Counted from the first letter of the stretch, positions 18,786 through 29,607 are shown. The stretch is 64,000 nt of DNA from Desulfonatronospira thiodismutans ASO3-1 (GCF_000174435.1 NZ_ACJN02000001.1:1308310-1372309); one strand, 5' to 3'. A program made the numbers and translations. Notes: a model not told the origin generated them from the letters alone.

Positions 18786-19709
18786 CTATATCTCATAGTC
18801 ATACAGCCATTCAGCGTACTTCATGTTTTCCCCGCGGACTATCTTGAAGTATTCGCTCTGGAAAAGCAGGGTGTTGGGTCCGGCCTTGCCCTGACCGATG
18901 GTCCTGCGGTCCACTTCCCTGATGGGGGTGACTTCTGCCGCGGTACCGCAGAAAAAGGCCTCATCAGCCATGTAAAGCTCATCACGGGTAAAACGCTGCT
19001 CTGTTACTTCATACCCCATGTCCCGGGCCATGGTAATTATGGAATCCCTGGTAATGCCCCCCAGGATGGAACCCAGGGGTGGAGTCTTGAGCTTGCCGTG
19101 CTTGACCAGGAAAATGTTTTCTCCGGTGGCCTCGGATACGTATCCGTCCACATCCAGCATCAGGGCCTCGTCATATCCGTCAGCTTTGGCCTCTCTTTTG
19201 GCCAGCACCGAGTTGACATAGTTGCCCGCCACCTTGGCCTTGGTCATCATGACATTTACATGGTGCCGGGTAAAGCTTGATGTCCTGACCCGGATGCCGC
19301 TTTGCAGGGCGTCCTCTCCAAGATAAGTACCCCAGGGCCAGGTGGCTATAATGACCCTGATGGAATTTTCCCCGGGATGTACTCCCATGGCCCCGTCCCC
19401 TATGAAGGCCAGGGGCCGGATATATCCCTGGTCCATTTTGTTGGCCTTGAGGGTGTCGACTATGGCCTGACAGATTGCCTCCTCTGTAAAGGGAATTTCC
19501 ATTTCCACTGTCCTGGCGGAATTAAAAAGCCGCTCCACATGTTCTTCCAGGCGAAAAAGGGCTGAAGTGCCGTCTTTGCACTTGTAGCTTCGGATGCCCT
19601 CAAAAACCCCCACTCCGTAATGCAGTGTGTGCGTTAGCACGTGCACCCTGGCCTCGTCCCACGGCACCAGTTGCCCGTCAAACCAGATATTCTCGGTCTT
19701 CTGAATCAT
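18786..19709 (-). CDS. ilvE: Branched-chain amino acid aminotransferase
   Basis: 307 residues, a fold-type IV PLP enzyme of the usual length. Seen are [24 protein letters not shown] at the N-terminus (split by position 24), the PLP-lysine region ending [14 protein letters not shown], and the C-terminal [13 protein letters not shown] phosphate-binding loop. It transfers amino groups between glutamate and the branched-chain 2-oxo acids in the cytoplasm. It is downstream of dnaX's opposite end and separated from neighbours by repeats, so it is probably monocistronic. The 138-bp gap before it toward dnaX is CATTCC-rich low-complexity DNA. Confidence 0.95.
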   Translation of the reverse strand: MIQKTENIWFDGQLVPWDEARVHVLTHTLHYGVGVFEGIRSYKCKDGTSALFRLEEHVERLFNSARTVEMEIPFTEEAICQAIVDTLKANKMDQGYIRPLAFIGDGAMGVHPGENSIRVIIATWPWGTYLGEDALQSGIRVRTSSFTRHHVNVMMTKAKVAGNYVNSVLAKREAKADGYDEALMLDVDGYVSEATGENIFLVKHGKLKTPPLGSILGGITRDSIITMARDMGYEVTEQRFTRDELYMADEAFFCGTAAEVTPIREVDRRTIGQGKAGPNTLLFQSEYFKIVRGENMKYAEWLYDYEI

Positions 19710-19792
19710 ATCTCCCCCTTGATTTCATTTATTTATCGGCAGAGGCAGGCCTTGCCTCACGCATTGGCTTACTTCCAACCCCGCATAATCTA

Positions 19793-20124
19793 AAGCGGGC
19801 TTTGCCCGCAACCCAATAAAGAAAAGAGCTATTTGACAGGATTAACAGGATTAAGAGATTGATTAAGAGAAAAATCATTTTGTCCTGGCCGGAAGCCAGG
19901 CCAAAAGGTTATCACTCCAGCACTCACTTTTTTCCGGCACTCATGAATGCCAGAAGAAAGTGAGTGCTGGATGACTAATGCAATCTGCGGCTTCCGGCTT
20001 GCCCTGTGAAATTCCGAAGGACAGCGCAGCTGATTTCACCGGGGCCGCTGATTGCTTATCCTGTCAATCCTGTTAATCCTGTCTAAGTTTCTTGTTTTTT
20101 GTGACATGGTCTCAGGAGTAAGTC
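19793..20124 (+). repeat. Nested-hairpin repeat, family C, copy 2
   Basis: It matches the copy at 12382-12694 from the GCGGGC/GCCCGC left hairpin through the GACAGGATTAACAGGATTA arm, the GTCCTGGCC stem, the CCAGCACTCACTTTTTTCC stem, the GTGAAATTCC block, and the TCAGGAGTAAGTC end. No open frame. The rest of the gap to 20281 is imperfect AATTCCCCAATCCC-type low-complexity DNA (about 20180-20280). Confidence 0.75.
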
Positions 20125-20281
20125 TAATTCATCGATCCACGCCTGCCCCCGCCATGTACCCGACAACGCCCTGCAATCCATCAATCCTTGAATTCCCCAA
20201 TCCCCAAATTCCAGAATCCCTGAATTCCTAAATTCCCCAATCCCCCAATCCCATAATCCCATAATCCCTGAATCTAAAATC

Positions 20282-21589
20282 CTACTTATGACTGCCCCTG
20301 AAAAACAGTTTAACCGGAGTCACATCCAGTCCCAGGCTCTTGCGGATCTGTTTTTCCAGATACCTGGCATAAGCCGGCTTTATTAAGCCTGGATCATTTA
20401 CGAAAAAAACAAATTCCGGGGGGCTGGTCCCGGGCTGGGTCAGGTAGTATATCTTGGCCCGGCGTCCCTTGACCAGCGGGGGCTGATGCGCCTGCACCGC
20501 ATCCCGGACCAGTCTGTTCAGCTCGCCTGTACCCACCCGGACCCGGGACTGTCCCAGCACCTTTTCCGCCAGGGGAATAAGGCCACCAAGGCCGGCCCGG
20601 GTGATGCACGAGGTATAGATTACCGGTGCATGAGCGCAAAAGGCCAGTTCGTCCTGAAAATACCTTTTGAGTTTGCCCAGGTCTTTCCTGGGAATCTGAT
20701 CCACCTTGTTCACCACGATCACCAAGGGTATCTTTTCCCGCTCCAGAAAGGACAACAGCTTCTTGTCCTGGGCCACCATCCCGGAAAGGGCGTCCAGGAC
20801 CAAAAGAGCCACATCGGATCTCTGACAGCTCCTTATGGCCCGCAGGGCACTGAATCTTTCCAGGTCGTCGCTTATGGTGGTCTTTCGCCTCACCCCGGCG
20901 GTATCGATGAAAACGTAACGTTTATCACCCTTTTCCAGGATCACGTCCACGCAGTCCCTGGTGGTCCCGGCCCTGGAACTCACCAGCACTCTTTCCTGTC
21001 CAAGCAGTGTATTCACCAGGGAAGACTTCCCCACGTTGGGTCGTCCCAGCAGAGAAAGGCGCAGATGTGCAGCCTGATCCTCCGGTTCTTCATGAGCCGG
21101 GAGACTGGATTCAATGGCCTCCTGCAGCACAGGCATATTATACCCGTGGGCCGCTGAAACCATGTTCATGTCAAAGCCCAGGGAATAAAAATCACCTTCC
21201 ACCAGGGCCGCCCTTTCTTCGCCGTCCACCTTGTTCACCACCAGCCTTACCGGCCTGCGGCTCTGCCTGAGCATGGCGGCCAGCTGTTCATCCAGAGCCG
21301 TAACTCCAGCACTTCCGTCCACCATGAAAAGAATCAGGTCTGCGCTGTGCATTGCTTCCCGGACCTGCTCGTAAATCTCTTCTTCCAGCTGAGCTCCCTG
21401 TTCCAGCACCAGCCCCCCGGTATCCACCAGGGTATAATCCCTGGTACGCCCCTGCACGCGACCGTACAGACTGTCCCTGGTCACTCCGGGGCGATCGTGG
21501 ACCATGGCCTTGTTCTGGCGCAGCAGGCGGTTGAACAGTGTGGACTTGCCTACATTGGGACGTCCGACTATGACGACAAAAGGCAGCAT
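20282..21589 (-). CDS. der: Ribosome biogenesis GTPase Der (EngA)
   Basis: 435 residues from the ATG at 21589 (MLPFVVIVGRPNVGKST), which matches the usual Der start; the seven extra codons upstream are unlikely to be used. Two tandem GTPase domains each show GRPNVGKS P-loops, DTGG or DTAG switch-II motifs and NKVD specificity motifs. A KH-like C-terminal domain follows (near residues 350-435). Der assists maturation of the 50S subunit. It is the promoter-distal gene of a gatB-mtnA-der cluster. Confidence 0.96.
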   Translation of the reverse strand: MLPFVVIVGRPNVGKSTLFNRLLRQNKAMVHDRPGVTRDSLYGRVQGRTRDYTLVDTGGLVLEQGAQLEEEIYEQVREAMHSADLILFMVDGSAGVTALDEQLAAMLRQSRRPVRLVVNKVDGEERAALVEGDFYSLGFDMNMVSAAHGYNMPVLQEAIESSLPAHEEPEDQAAHLRLSLLGRPNVGKSSLVNTLLGQERVLVSSRAGTTRDCVDVILEKGDKRYVFIDTAGVRRKTTISDDLERFSALRAIRSCQRSDVALLVLDALSGMVAQDKKLLSFLEREKIPLVIVVNKVDQIPRKDLGKLKRYFQDELAFCAHAPVIYTSCITRAGLGGLIPLAEKVLGQSRVRVGTGELNRLVRDAVQAHQPPLVKGRRAKIYYLTQPGTSPPEFVFFVNDPGLIKPAYARYLEKQIRKSLGLDVTPVKLFFRGSHK

Positions 21590-21687
21590 AAATACCCGGC
21601 AACCCGGCATGGGTCAGTTAAAAAAGGGAGGGGATGGAAGTGGTTGATATTCATCTCTGTTCCTTAAAATGAAAGGCAAAATAACCC

Positions 21688-22698
21688 TCAGGCCATCTCC
21701 CCGGGGGCGAAAACCCCTTTCTCCGTGATGATTCCGGTGATGAGTTCATGCGGGGTGACATCAAAGGCGTAATTGTATACCTGCACGTCCGGGGGCACAA
21801 TCATCTGTCCGGTCATGCATTTAACTTCGGCCGGATCTCTTTGTTCTATGGGAATATCCTCACCGGAAGATGTCTGCACATCGAAAGTGGAAAACGGGGC
21901 GGCAACGTAGAAAGGTATCCCGTGCCTGCGGGCCATGACCGCCACTGTGTAGGTCCCGATCTTGTTGGCGGTGTCCCCGTTGGCTGCTATCCGGTCCGCC
22001 CCCACCACCACCTTGTGCACCAGCCCCTTGTGCATGAGCAGGCCGCAGGCATTGTCGCAGGCCACCCTTACCGGGATGTTGTCCCGGGCCAGTTCGTAAG
22101 CCGTGAGCCTGGCTCCCTGCAGAAACGGCCTGGTCTCGTTGGCAATGACCCGGATATCCTTGCCCTGCTCCACAGCAGAGCGCACCACCCCAAGAGCGGT
22201 GCCGTAGCCCCCTGTGGCCAGGGCCCCGGCGTTGCAGTGGGTCATGACCGTATCCCCGGAAAAAATAAGATCCCGGCCATGAGCGCCTATCATTTTATTG
22301 ATCCTGATGTCCTCTTCATGCACGTGCAGGGCCTCGGGCAGCCAGAACTCAGCCAGCTGCGCCGGAGAGAAAAAACTGCCGGATCTCCATGCATGCCGCA
22401 TGCCCCGCACGGCCCAGGCCAGGTTGGCCGCTGTGGGCCTGGCATGCTCAATGGTCTGCAGGCTTTTCTCCAGGTCCTCTTCCCAGTTGGAGCTCCCCCT
22501 GGCCTCCAGAGCAGCCAGCACGCAGCCGTAAGCCGCGGTCACCCCAATGGCCGGGGCCCCGCGGATGACCATCTGCTGCAGGGCATAGACTATATCCTGC
22601 GTCCCTGCACACTTGAACCACTGCTCACTGTCAGGCAGATACCTCTGGTCCAGAAGCATCAGCACACTCTGCTTTTCATCAAAATATACATGCTGCAC
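21688..22698 (-). CDS. mtnA: Methylthioribose-1-phosphate isomerase
   Basis: 336 residues related to eIF2B-alpha. Diagnostic segments are [32 protein letters not shown] (catalytic Cys), [14 protein letters not shown], and [18 protein letters not shown] (catalytic Asp). It isomerises 5-methylthioribose-1-phosphate to the ribulose form in methionine salvage. The start is a GTG three bases after the gatB stop, so translation is probably coupled. No other methionine-salvage genes are nearby. Confidence 0.95.
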   Translation of the reverse strand: MQHVYFDEKQSVLMLLDQRYLPDSEQWFKCAGTQDIVYALQQMVIRGAPAIGVTAAYGCVLAALEARGSSNWEEDLEKSLQTIEHARPTAANLAWAVRGMRHAWRSGSFFSPAQLAEFWLPEALHVHEEDIRINKMIGAHGRDLIFSGDTVMTHCNAGALATGGYGTALGVVRSAVEQGKDIRVIANETRPFLQGARLTAYELARDNIPVRVACDNACGLLMHKGLVHKVVVGADRIAANGDTANKIGTYTVAVMARRHGIPFYVAAPFSTFDVQTSSGEDIPIEQRDPAEVKCMTGQMIVPPDVQVYNYAFDVTPHELITGIITEKGVFAPGEMA

Positions 22699-22701
22699 GG
22701 T

Positions 22702-24132
22702 TCAGCCCAGCTTGCGGTTTATCAGTTCGTTGACCAGTCCGGGATTGGCCTGGCCTTTAGTCTTTTTCATAACCTGGCCCACAAAAAAACTCATGAGTTT
22801 CTTGCGTCCCTGCTGATATTTCTGCACTTCGTCCGGATTTTCGCTTATGACTTCGTCCACAACCCGCTCCAGCTCCCCGGAGTCGGAAATCTGGCCCAGA
22901 CCCTTGTCCTGAACCAGCTTCTCCGGGTCGGACCCGCTTGCGAACACCTCCGGGAATAAGGACTTGGCTATCTTGTTGCTTATGGTTCCCTCATCCACCA
23001 TGCGCACCAGCTTGGCCAGAAGTCCCGGACTGAAGCCGGACTCTTTGATGCTCGTTGCGGCCTGGTTCAGCTCCCTTAAAAGCTCGGTCATGACCCAGTT
23101 GCTTATCTTCTTGGGCTGGGCATAAAGCCTTGTGCACTCCTCGAAAAAATCCGCCAGGTCACGCTCAGAAGTAAGGACCTGGGAATCCTCATGGGGCAGC
23201 TCATACTGGCTGATGAACCTGGCCAGCCTGGCCATGGGCAGTTCCGGCAGTTCTTTTTTGAGCCTCAGGGTCCAGTCCCGGTCCACCAGCAGGGGCACCA
23301 GGTCCGGGTCCGGAAAATAGCGGTAGTCGTGAGCCTCTTCCTTGCCGCGCATGGATACGGTAATTCCCCTGTCCGGGTCAAAGAGCCTGGTTTCCTGGAT
23401 CACCTCTTCTTTGTCCTCCAGAATATCCATCTGCCGGGACACTTCGTACTCCAGGGCCTTTTGTACGTTTCTAAAAGAATTCAGGTTCTTGATCTCGGTG
23501 CGGGTGCCCAACTCATTCTTTCCCCTGGGACGAATGGACACGTTGGCGTCACAACGAAAACTGCCCTCTTCCATATTGCCGTCGGAAATATCCAGGTAGC
23601 GCAGGATGGAGCGCAGGGCCTTGAGATAGGCAGCTGCTTCTTCGGGACTTCGCATATCCGGCTCCGAAACTATCTCCATAAGGGGCACTCCGGTGCGGTT
23701 CAAGTCCACGTAGCTGAGGCCCTCCGAGTGGGAATGGATGGATTTGCCGGCGTCCTCTTCCATGTGAATTCTGGTTATGCCTACATCCTTTTCCCGGTTT
23801 TGGGCCAGAATTTTTATATGGCCGTGTTCCGCCAGGGGCTGGTCATACTGGGAAATCTGGTATCCCTTGGGCAGATCCGGGTAGAAATAATTCTTCCTGG
23901 CGAACACCGAGCGTTCATTGACCCGGCAATCCAGGGCCAGGGCCATTTTTACGGCGAACTCCACGGCTCTTTTGTTGAGCACCGGCAGCACCCCGGGCAT
24001 GCCGGTACATATGGGGCAGGTATTGGTATTTGGGTCATTGCCGAACTGCGTGGAACAGGAACAAAATATCTTGGACCGGGTCTTGAGCTGGGCATGCACC
24101 TCAAGACCGATTACAGTTTCATAGTCGCTCAT
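22702..24132 (-). CDS. gatB: Aspartyl/glutamyl-tRNA(Asn/Gln) amidotransferase subunit B
   Basis: 476 residues, standard length. The N-terminus [20 protein letters not shown] and the [15 protein letters not shown] zinc-site region are typical. The cradle domain ([18 protein letters not shown]) and the tRNA-binding YqeY-like tail follow. It converts misacylated Glu-tRNA(Gln) or Asp-tRNA(Asn) together with GatA and GatC, which are not in this window. AAGGATG precedes the ATG. Confidence 0.97.
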   Translation of the reverse strand: MSDYETVIGLEVHAQLKTRSKIFCSCSTQFGNDPNTNTCPICTGMPGVLPVLNKRAVEFAVKMALALDCRVNERSVFARKNYFYPDLPKGYQISQYDQPLAEHGHIKILAQNREKDVGITRIHMEEDAGKSIHSHSEGLSYVDLNRTGVPLMEIVSEPDMRSPEEAAAYLKALRSILRYLDISDGNMEEGSFRCDANVSIRPRGKNELGTRTEIKNLNSFRNVQKALEYEVSRQMDILEDKEEVIQETRLFDPDRGITVSMRGKEEAHDYRYFPDPDLVPLLVDRDWTLRLKKELPELPMARLARFISQYELPHEDSQVLTSERDLADFFEECTRLYAQPKKISNWVMTELLRELNQAATSIKESGFSPGLLAKLVRMVDEGTISNKIAKSLFPEVFASGSDPEKLVQDKGLGQISDSGELERVVDEVISENPDEVQKYQQGRKKLMSFFVGQVMKKTKGQANPGLVNELINRKLG

Positions 24133-24271
24133 GGTTCATCCTTGAGTATCTGGAGTGGGAAATAACACTTGCTAAAGCCGGATTGAAAAAATATAACCTG
24201 TATTTTTAGCTCAGCTCCCGGCAGAAGTCAAAACCAACTTCAGGGGGGTCTTTGCAACCAAAGGAGAAGAC

Positions 24272-25321
24272 ATGAAAATACTCGTCACCGGGACCGCCGG
24301 ATTCATCGGTTTCAGGCTGGCCCTTGCACTGGTGGAGAAGGGTTTTGAAGTGGTAGGCCTGGACAACATAAATGACTACTACGACGTCCAGGTCAAGTAC
24401 GGCCGCCTCCGGGAATCCGGGTTTCAGGAGCCGTATGACTACGGCCGCCTGTATCATTCGGATAAGTATCCGGGACTTTCCTTTATCAGGCAAAACCTTG
24501 AAGACCGGGAAGGAATGCAAAGACTCTTCCAGGAACAGGGATTTTCCCGGGCCTGCAACCTGGCCGCCCAGGCCGGTGTGCGCTACAGCCTGACCAATCC
24601 CTATGCCTACGTGGACTCCAATCTTGTAGGCTACATAAACCTCCTGGAATGCTGCCGGCACAACCAGGTGGAGCACCTGGTCTTTGCCAGCAGTTCCAGC
24701 GTGTACGGACTAAATGAAACACAGCCCTTTTCAGTGCACGCCAATGTGGACCATCCCATAAGCCTGTACGCCGCCAGCAAAAAAAGTAACGAGCTCATGT
24801 CCCACACCTATGCCCACCTCTACGGGCTGCCCTGCACCGGACTGCGTTTTTTCACCGTCTACGGACCCTGGGGCCGCCCGGACATGGCTCTTTTCCTGTT
24901 CACCAGGGCCATGCTGGAAGACAGGCCCATAGACGTGTTCAACCACGGCCGGATGCAGCGCGACTTTACATACATCGACGATATAGTGGAAGGGGTCATC
25001 AGGGTTCTGGACAATCCACCCGCAGGCAATCCGCACTGGGACCCCAAAAATCCCGATCCGGCTTCATCCAGCGCCCCGTACAGGCTTTACAACATAGGCA
25101 ACAACAACCCTGTACAGCTCATGGACTTCATCCAGGCCCTGGAAAAGGCCCTGGGCAAAAAGGCCCAAAAAAACCTGCTGCCCCTGCAGCCAGGTGACGT
25201 GCCCAGCACTTACGCCGACGTGGACGACCTGGTCCGTGACCTGGACTACAAACCCGAGACTTCAGTAGAAGAAGGAATTGAGCGGTTTGTAAAGTGGTAC
25301 AGGGATTTTTTCCAGGCCTGA
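24272..25321 (+). CDS. NAD-dependent epimerase, UDP-glucuronate 4-epimerase type
   Basis: 349 residues, extended short-chain dehydrogenase. It has the Rossmann GTAGFIGFRLA motif, the DNINDYYD segment typical of UDP-glucuronate/GDP-sugar epimerases, the catalytic YAASK (near residue 167), and RDFTYIDDIVEG. It should interconvert UDP-glucuronate and UDP-galacturonate for surface polysaccharide. AAAGGAG precedes the ATG. It is divergent from gatB and convergent with the ABC-class ATPase. Confidence 0.88.
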   Translation: MKILVTGTAGFIGFRLALALVEKGFEVVGLDNINDYYDVQVKYGRLRESGFQEPYDYGRLYHSDKYPGLSFIRQNLEDREGMQRLFQEQGFSRACNLAAQAGVRYSLTNPYAYVDSNLVGYINLLECCRHNQVEHLVFASSSSVYGLNETQPFSVHANVDHPISLYAASKKSNELMSHTYAHLYGLPCTGLRFFTVYGPWGRPDMALFLFTRAMLEDRPIDVFNHGRMQRDFTYIDDIVEGVIRVLDNPPAGNPHWDPKNPDPASSSAPYRLYNIGNNNPVQLMDFIQALEKALGKKAQKNLLPLQPGDVPSTYADVDDLVRDLDYKPETSVEEGIERFVKWYRDFFQA

Positions 25322-25346
25322 TTTTTTTGCAGGACACTGACCCGGC

Positions 25347-27005
25347 TTAATCCTTGCAGCCCCTCAGATGGGCGCTTCGCAGGCGGTTGAGTACAGCCAT
25401 GGCTTCCAGGGGCCTGGGCCTGGCCAGGTCCCCGTCCGGGGCAAAGGCCAGGCGGGGCAGATCATTTTCCAGCATCCGCCTGATGCGCGCCGCCGGATCC
25501 TGTATCACTTGCCCGTTTTCAGCCAGCCGGGCCAGGATGACCCCGATGGCTCTTACCTGAGAGGGATCAGCCAGTTGCTCCAGGGCCCGCAGATCCACCT
25601 CGTATCGCCCGAACAGCAAAGCATCCAGGCCGTCAGGCTTGATGACTCTTTTTCCTGGCTTGCGGCAGGGATTCAGCCTGGAAGCGTCAAGGCTTCTGGG
25701 TTTTGGACGTCCAAGGGCTGACCCGGGCTCTTGCACCCGGCCGGTTGCCCAGGTGGAAGCTATCTCCCTGGCGGAAGCAGTCACGTCTCTGGGCTTATAT
25801 TCATGCATCTGGATGACGGTATCGGCATGATCGAAATAATCTCCCGATCCTCCCATGACCAGTACCGTTGAGATACCCAGGCCGTCCCGCAACTCCCGGA
25901 TACGGTCCACAAAAGGCGTAATGGGCTCTTCATCCCCGGCCACCAGCTTCTGCATCCTCTGATCCCTGATCATGAAGTTGGTGGCGGAAGTATCCTCATC
26001 CACCAGCAGCACGCTGGCTCCCATTTCCAGGGCCTCCTGCAGGGATGCCGCCTGGCTGGTGGAGCCTGAGGCCAGGTCCGTGGAAAAATCCCGGGTGGAC
26101 TTGCCGTAGGGCAACTCGCTTATAAAGGGTGAGAGGTCCACGCTGTGCACCACCCTGCCGTCCTCGGCCCTGATTTTAAGGGCCAGGGCATTGCTGACCA
26201 CCCTTTCCCGGCCGTCTCCGGGGATATGATCATATACCCCGGCTTCCACCGCCTTTAAAAGAGTGGACTTGCCGTGAAATCCCCCGCCCACTATCAGGCT
26301 GACCCCCAGGGGAATACCCAGCCCGGACAAAGCCCCGGCATTTGGGGCATGCAGGGTCACCTGCAGGGTATCAGGCGATGAAAGTTCAACCGCGTCCTGC
26401 AAGGGCCGATCATCCACCCCGGACCTGCGGGGCAGGATGGAACCGTCCGCCAGAAAAGCGGCCAGATCCATCTCATCCAGCTGATCCCGCAGGCTCTGCT
26501 GGTCCTGGGTCACATCGCAGTGAAGCTTCAAGGCCTTCAAATCCAGACGTCTAACAGTCACCGCACTTACCGCTTCAGGAACAGCCTCCATTAGCAGTCT
26601 TGCTGCCTGTCGCCCCAGTATGGTCCTGCCCCTGGCCGGCAGGGTGACTGTAAATCTCAGTTCCACCCCGTCAGGAGTAAAAAGGCAGGCAGTGCGGTCG
26701 AGAACGGTCTGTTTTCCGGCATCTATGCGGATATCCCTTTCACCTTGAACAGCCCTGGAAAAAGCCCGGGCCAGAAAATCCCTGGCTGCAACCTTCCTGG
26801 CCTCTCCCTGCAGGGCATGTTCCGGAAGGCCTGCTGTCTCCCAGGGCACAACGGCCCTTACCCGGGACGGAGGAGCATAAGGATCACCCTGCACATAATC
26901 CACCAGGAGCCTGAACTCCCCGAAAGAATACCCGCCCTGCAGATCCTTGTAGGCCTTGTAACCCCTGCCGTCGATTCTGTCTAAAATTTCTCTGAGCTTT
27001 TGCAT
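25347..27005 (-). CDS. Predicted ABC-class ATPase (PF09818 type)
   Basis: 552 residues. It has a P-loop GGGFHGKSTLL (near residue 245), a VLLVDEDTSATNFMIRD Walker B region, and the conserved N-terminal block RIDGRGYKAYKDLQGGY. This matches the family of stand-alone ABC-type ATPases without transmembrane domains. Their function is not established; nucleic-acid related roles have been suggested. It is convergent with the epimerase (25-bp gap). Its upstream side is a repeat array. Confidence 0.88.
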   Translation of the reverse strand: MQKLREILDRIDGRGYKAYKDLQGGYSFGEFRLLVDYVQGDPYAPPSRVRAVVPWETAGLPEHALQGEARKVAARDFLARAFSRAVQGERDIRIDAGKQTVLDRTACLFTPDGVELRFTVTLPARGRTILGRQAARLLMEAVPEAVSAVTVRRLDLKALKLHCDVTQDQQSLRDQLDEMDLAAFLADGSILPRRSGVDDRPLQDAVELSSPDTLQVTLHAPNAGALSGLGIPLGVSLIVGGGFHGKSTLLKAVEAGVYDHIPGDGRERVVSNALALKIRAEDGRVVHSVDLSPFISELPYGKSTRDFSTDLASGSTSQAASLQEALEMGASVLLVDEDTSATNFMIRDQRMQKLVAGDEEPITPFVDRIRELRDGLGISTVLVMGGSGDYFDHADTVIQMHEYKPRDVTASAREIASTWATGRVQEPGSALGRPKPRSLDASRLNPCRKPGKRVIKPDGLDALLFGRYEVDLRALEQLADPSQVRAIGVILARLAENGQVIQDPAARIRRMLENDLPRLAFAPDGDLARPRPLEAMAVLNRLRSAHLRGCKD

Positions 27006-27047
27006 ATAACTGTGTATTTTACCTGCTTTCAGGCACCAGACTTTTTA

Positions 27048-27426
27048 GACTTACTCCTGAAACCCTGTTATAAAAAACAAGAACCACGCGCTGCGCGTGG
27101 CAGGCCTTAGACAGGATTAACCACGCCAAAGAAGCGTGGCAGGCATAGATTGACAGGATAAGCAATCAGCGGCCCCGGTGAAATCAGCTGCGCTGTCCTT
27201 CGGAATTTCACAGGGCAAGCCGGAAGCCGCAGCAGATTGCATTAGCCATCCAGCACTCACTTTCTTCTGGCATTCATGAGTGCCGGAAAAAAGTGAGTGC
27301 TGGAGTGATTACCTTTTGGCCTGGCTTCCGGCCAGGACAAAAATGATTTTCTCTTCATCCATCTCTTAATCCTGTTAATCCTGTCAAAAAAGCTCTTTTC
27401 TTTATTGGGTTGCGGGCAAAGTCCGC
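27048..27426 (-). repeat. Nested-hairpin repeat, family C, copy 3 (with two inserted palindromes)
   Basis: It is an inverted copy of the elements at 12382 and 19793. Compared with them it contains two extra short palindromes, CCACGCGCTGCGCGTGGCAGG at 27084-27104 (one base over a 20-mer, given here by its arms CCACGCG/CGCGTGG) and a CCACGCC/GCGTGG hairpin at 27121-27143. Neither is in copies 1 and 2. No open frame. Confidence 0.75.
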
Positions 27427-27433
27427 GTTAGAT

Positions 27434-27875
27434 ATATCACTCGTAACTCCCTCTAAGTGACTACAATTCAAGTTCATTTATTTCAGCATGTCGCTGTCAC
27501 AAAAATGTGTCATTTTATGAGCCCGGCACGATCCACTCCCCTCCTTGGTTAAGGAGGGGCCGGGGGTGGTTCGTTCTATAATGATCATTTCCTTTTATGT
27601 ATCACTCGTAACTCCCTCTAAGTCACTACAATTCAAGTTCATTTATTTGAGCATGTCACTGTCACAAAAATTTGTCATTTTATGAGCCCGGCACGATCCG
27701 CTCCCCTCCTTGGTTAAGGAGGGGCCGGGGGTGGTTTGTTCTATAATGATCACTTCCTTATTTTGCTTGCACACAGGCTTGATCCGAAACGTCCCCGGGT
27801 GATGCTTGAAACCAAGCCTTGCATAATTCAAACTGGCTTTCAAGCCCTGGCTCAAGGCGTTCAGATTCACTTATA
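27434..27875. repeat. Repeat family D, tandem pair (period 166 bp)
   Basis: A unit starting TATCACTCGTAACTCC at 27434 is repeated at 27600 with few differences. Each contains the perfect hairpin CCCCTCCTT-GG-TTAAGGAGGGG. The second unit continues to about 27875, and this longer form is also present at 30690-30950. No credible gene lies in the 27006-28074 gap; short frames inside it are repeats. Confidence 0.7.
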
Positions 27876-28074
27876 TCCTGTTGCCAGCGCCCATTGCTGA
27901 ATCTCCAAGGGCCGCCCTGCAACACCCCTGAGACTGATAAATCCTTAAAATGCCGGCCAGCTAAACTCTGCATTTATGGATTGTGACTCACGGCATTGCC
28001 TGCGATTTGCGAATATGTTTTTTCAGAATACCAGGATGGAAAAACTGAAAGATATTTCACACAAAAAGGCGCTG

Positions 28075-29277
28075 TTACAATAATGTTTCCAGGCCGGCTT
28101 TCATAAAATCGACAAGCGGCAAGCCACCTCTACCGATTATCCAGATCTTTGAATCCGGCCAGTGCTTCTGGAATGCACCAACTCCTGAGTGAGCTTTAGA
28201 AAATTGTCCGCTTTTTACTTCGATTGCCGCAAGCCTGTTTCCTTTTTTGAGTACAAAGTCCACTTCCCTGTTTTTCTCCCGCCAGTAATATACCTCCACA
28301 CCTTCTTCCTCTCCCTGGTTCACGAGGTAAGCGCCCACTGCGATTTCAACCAGGCGACCCCACATCTTGGCTTCTGCACGCCAATCAGCAGGTGCCAGCC
28401 CGGACTGGGAAGTGACCAGGGCAGTGTTTCTCGGCTGCCATTTGGGACTGGATGATCTGGTACGGATTTTTGTTCCGTGCCATTTTTGCAGTCCCTGGAC
28501 CAGGTAGGCTCCTTCAAGAAGATGCTGGTAATGAGCCAGCGTAGTTGTATTGCCCGCATCCTGAAGCTGTCCCAGAAGTTTCTGATAAGATATGATCTGT
28601 CCTGCATAATCGCAGCTTAGAGCATAAAGCCGGCGAAGCAGAGCTGGTTTCTGAACCCGGTGCATCAGCAGGATATCTTTGCCGATGGCGGTTTCCACCA
28701 GCGACTGCTGGACATAATCAGCCCACCTTGTCCAGTCATCCCTGAGCCGGGCTGCGCCGGGATACCCGCCGTAATAAAGATAAGTATCCAGGTCCCACTG
28801 AAAACATTTCTCCATTTCCACAAAAGACCAATGGGACATGCGTATTAATTCAAACCGTCCGGCAAGGCTTTCAGTCAACCCGCCTTGAATCTGCAAAGAT
28901 GATGATCCGCAAAGAACCAGGCGAATCTGATTCAGGCTGTTTCTCTGCTCCCATAACGCCTTGATACACTCAGCCCAGCCCTGAACCTTCTGGATTTCAT
29001 CCAGGATCAGCAGTACAGGACCTTCTGCGGCAGTCTTGAATTCCGCCGCCTGCCAGGCCTGTTCAATCCAGTCTGTACCTGGTGGAGCCGGAGAGTCTGC
29101 GGATTCGTATATTGAGGCCCTGCCCCAGCTTTCCTTAACCTGAAGAACAGCTGTAGTCTTTCCCACCTGTCTGGGCCCAAGGACTACCTGAATGAAAGGC
29201 TGCTGTTCCTGGAGCCTCTGACCAAGGGTGTAAACTTTTTGTCTTTTGAATTCGGGAAGTTGCATAATTTTTGCCAT
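28075..29277 (-). CDS. AAA-type ATPase with C-terminal DUF4143 domain
   Basis: 400 residues. Walker A is LGPRQVGKTT (near residue 33) and Walker B is VLLILDEIQKVQGW. The C-terminal part ends with a nuclease-like DUF4143 region (YYWREKNREVDFVLKKG, then IEVKSG), which resembles PD-(D/E)XK folds. Such ATPases are common in variable regions of anaerobes, and their function is unknown. A perfect palindrome overlaps the promoter. The first 65 or so codons are duplicated at 41666-41869, where the gene is truncated. Confidence 0.85.
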   Translation of the reverse strand: MAKIMQLPEFKRQKVYTLGQRLQEQQPFIQVVLGPRQVGKTTAVLQVKESWGRASIYESADSPAPPGTDWIEQAWQAAEFKTAAEGPVLLILDEIQKVQGWAECIKALWEQRNSLNQIRLVLCGSSSLQIQGGLTESLAGRFELIRMSHWSFVEMEKCFQWDLDTYLYYGGYPGAARLRDDWTRWADYVQQSLVETAIGKDILLMHRVQKPALLRRLYALSCDYAGQIISYQKLLGQLQDAGNTTTLAHYQHLLEGAYLVQGLQKWHGTKIRTRSSSPKWQPRNTALVTSQSGLAPADWRAEAKMWGRLVEIAVGAYLVNQGEEEGVEVYYWREKNREVDFVLKKGNRLAAIEVKSGQFSKAHSGVGAFQKHWPDSKIWIIGRGGLPLVDFMKAGLETLL

Positions 29278-29298
29278 TTACTCAATATATCGTTCTTT

Positions 29299-29320
29299 TT
29301 TACTCAATACATTGAGTAAA
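29299..29320. promoter_or_regulatory. Perfect palindromic operator upstream of the DUF4143 ATPase
   Basis: TTTACTCAAT-AC-ATTGAGTAAA has 10-bp perfect arms. A half-site, TTTACTCAATAT, overlaps the start codon at 29275-29288. This layout suggests autoregulation by a dimeric protein. The duplicated copy lies at 41891-41912. Confidence 0.55.
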
Positions 29321-29607
29321 TGTCAACAACAGACCTTAAAGATGTGACTGCAAAAGGTCATTTTTGTCACGCGAACCACGCGAAGCGCTTGGCAGGACGC
29401 GTGGCAGACGTCAGAGGTCAGTACAAACTAAGATTTATGTCACGCGAAGACGCGTGATTGTCCCCCTGGCCGGTACCTGCCCCCTGAATGGTTACCCGCA
29501 GGGGGTGTGGATGTGGGATATATTCTATGAAGAGGCTGGGTGGTTCGTAGTCTTGCCCTTTCATTTTTCCCTTGCCTGTCCCCTAAAACCTAACTATATT
29601 AATACCT

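Noticed and set aside
20140..20280. Tandem CCAATCCC/AATTCCC low-complexity stretch
   Set aside because: Imperfect simple-sequence repeat without consistent period; it resembles the CATTCC-rich stretch at 18715-18780 and shows no function.
21748..22959. 403-codon open frame antisense to mtnA and gatB
   Set aside because: Shadow of two well-identified housekeeping genes; composition is not protein-like.
23191..24165. 324-codon open frame antisense to gatB
   Set aside because: Shadow of gatB, with no recognisable motif.
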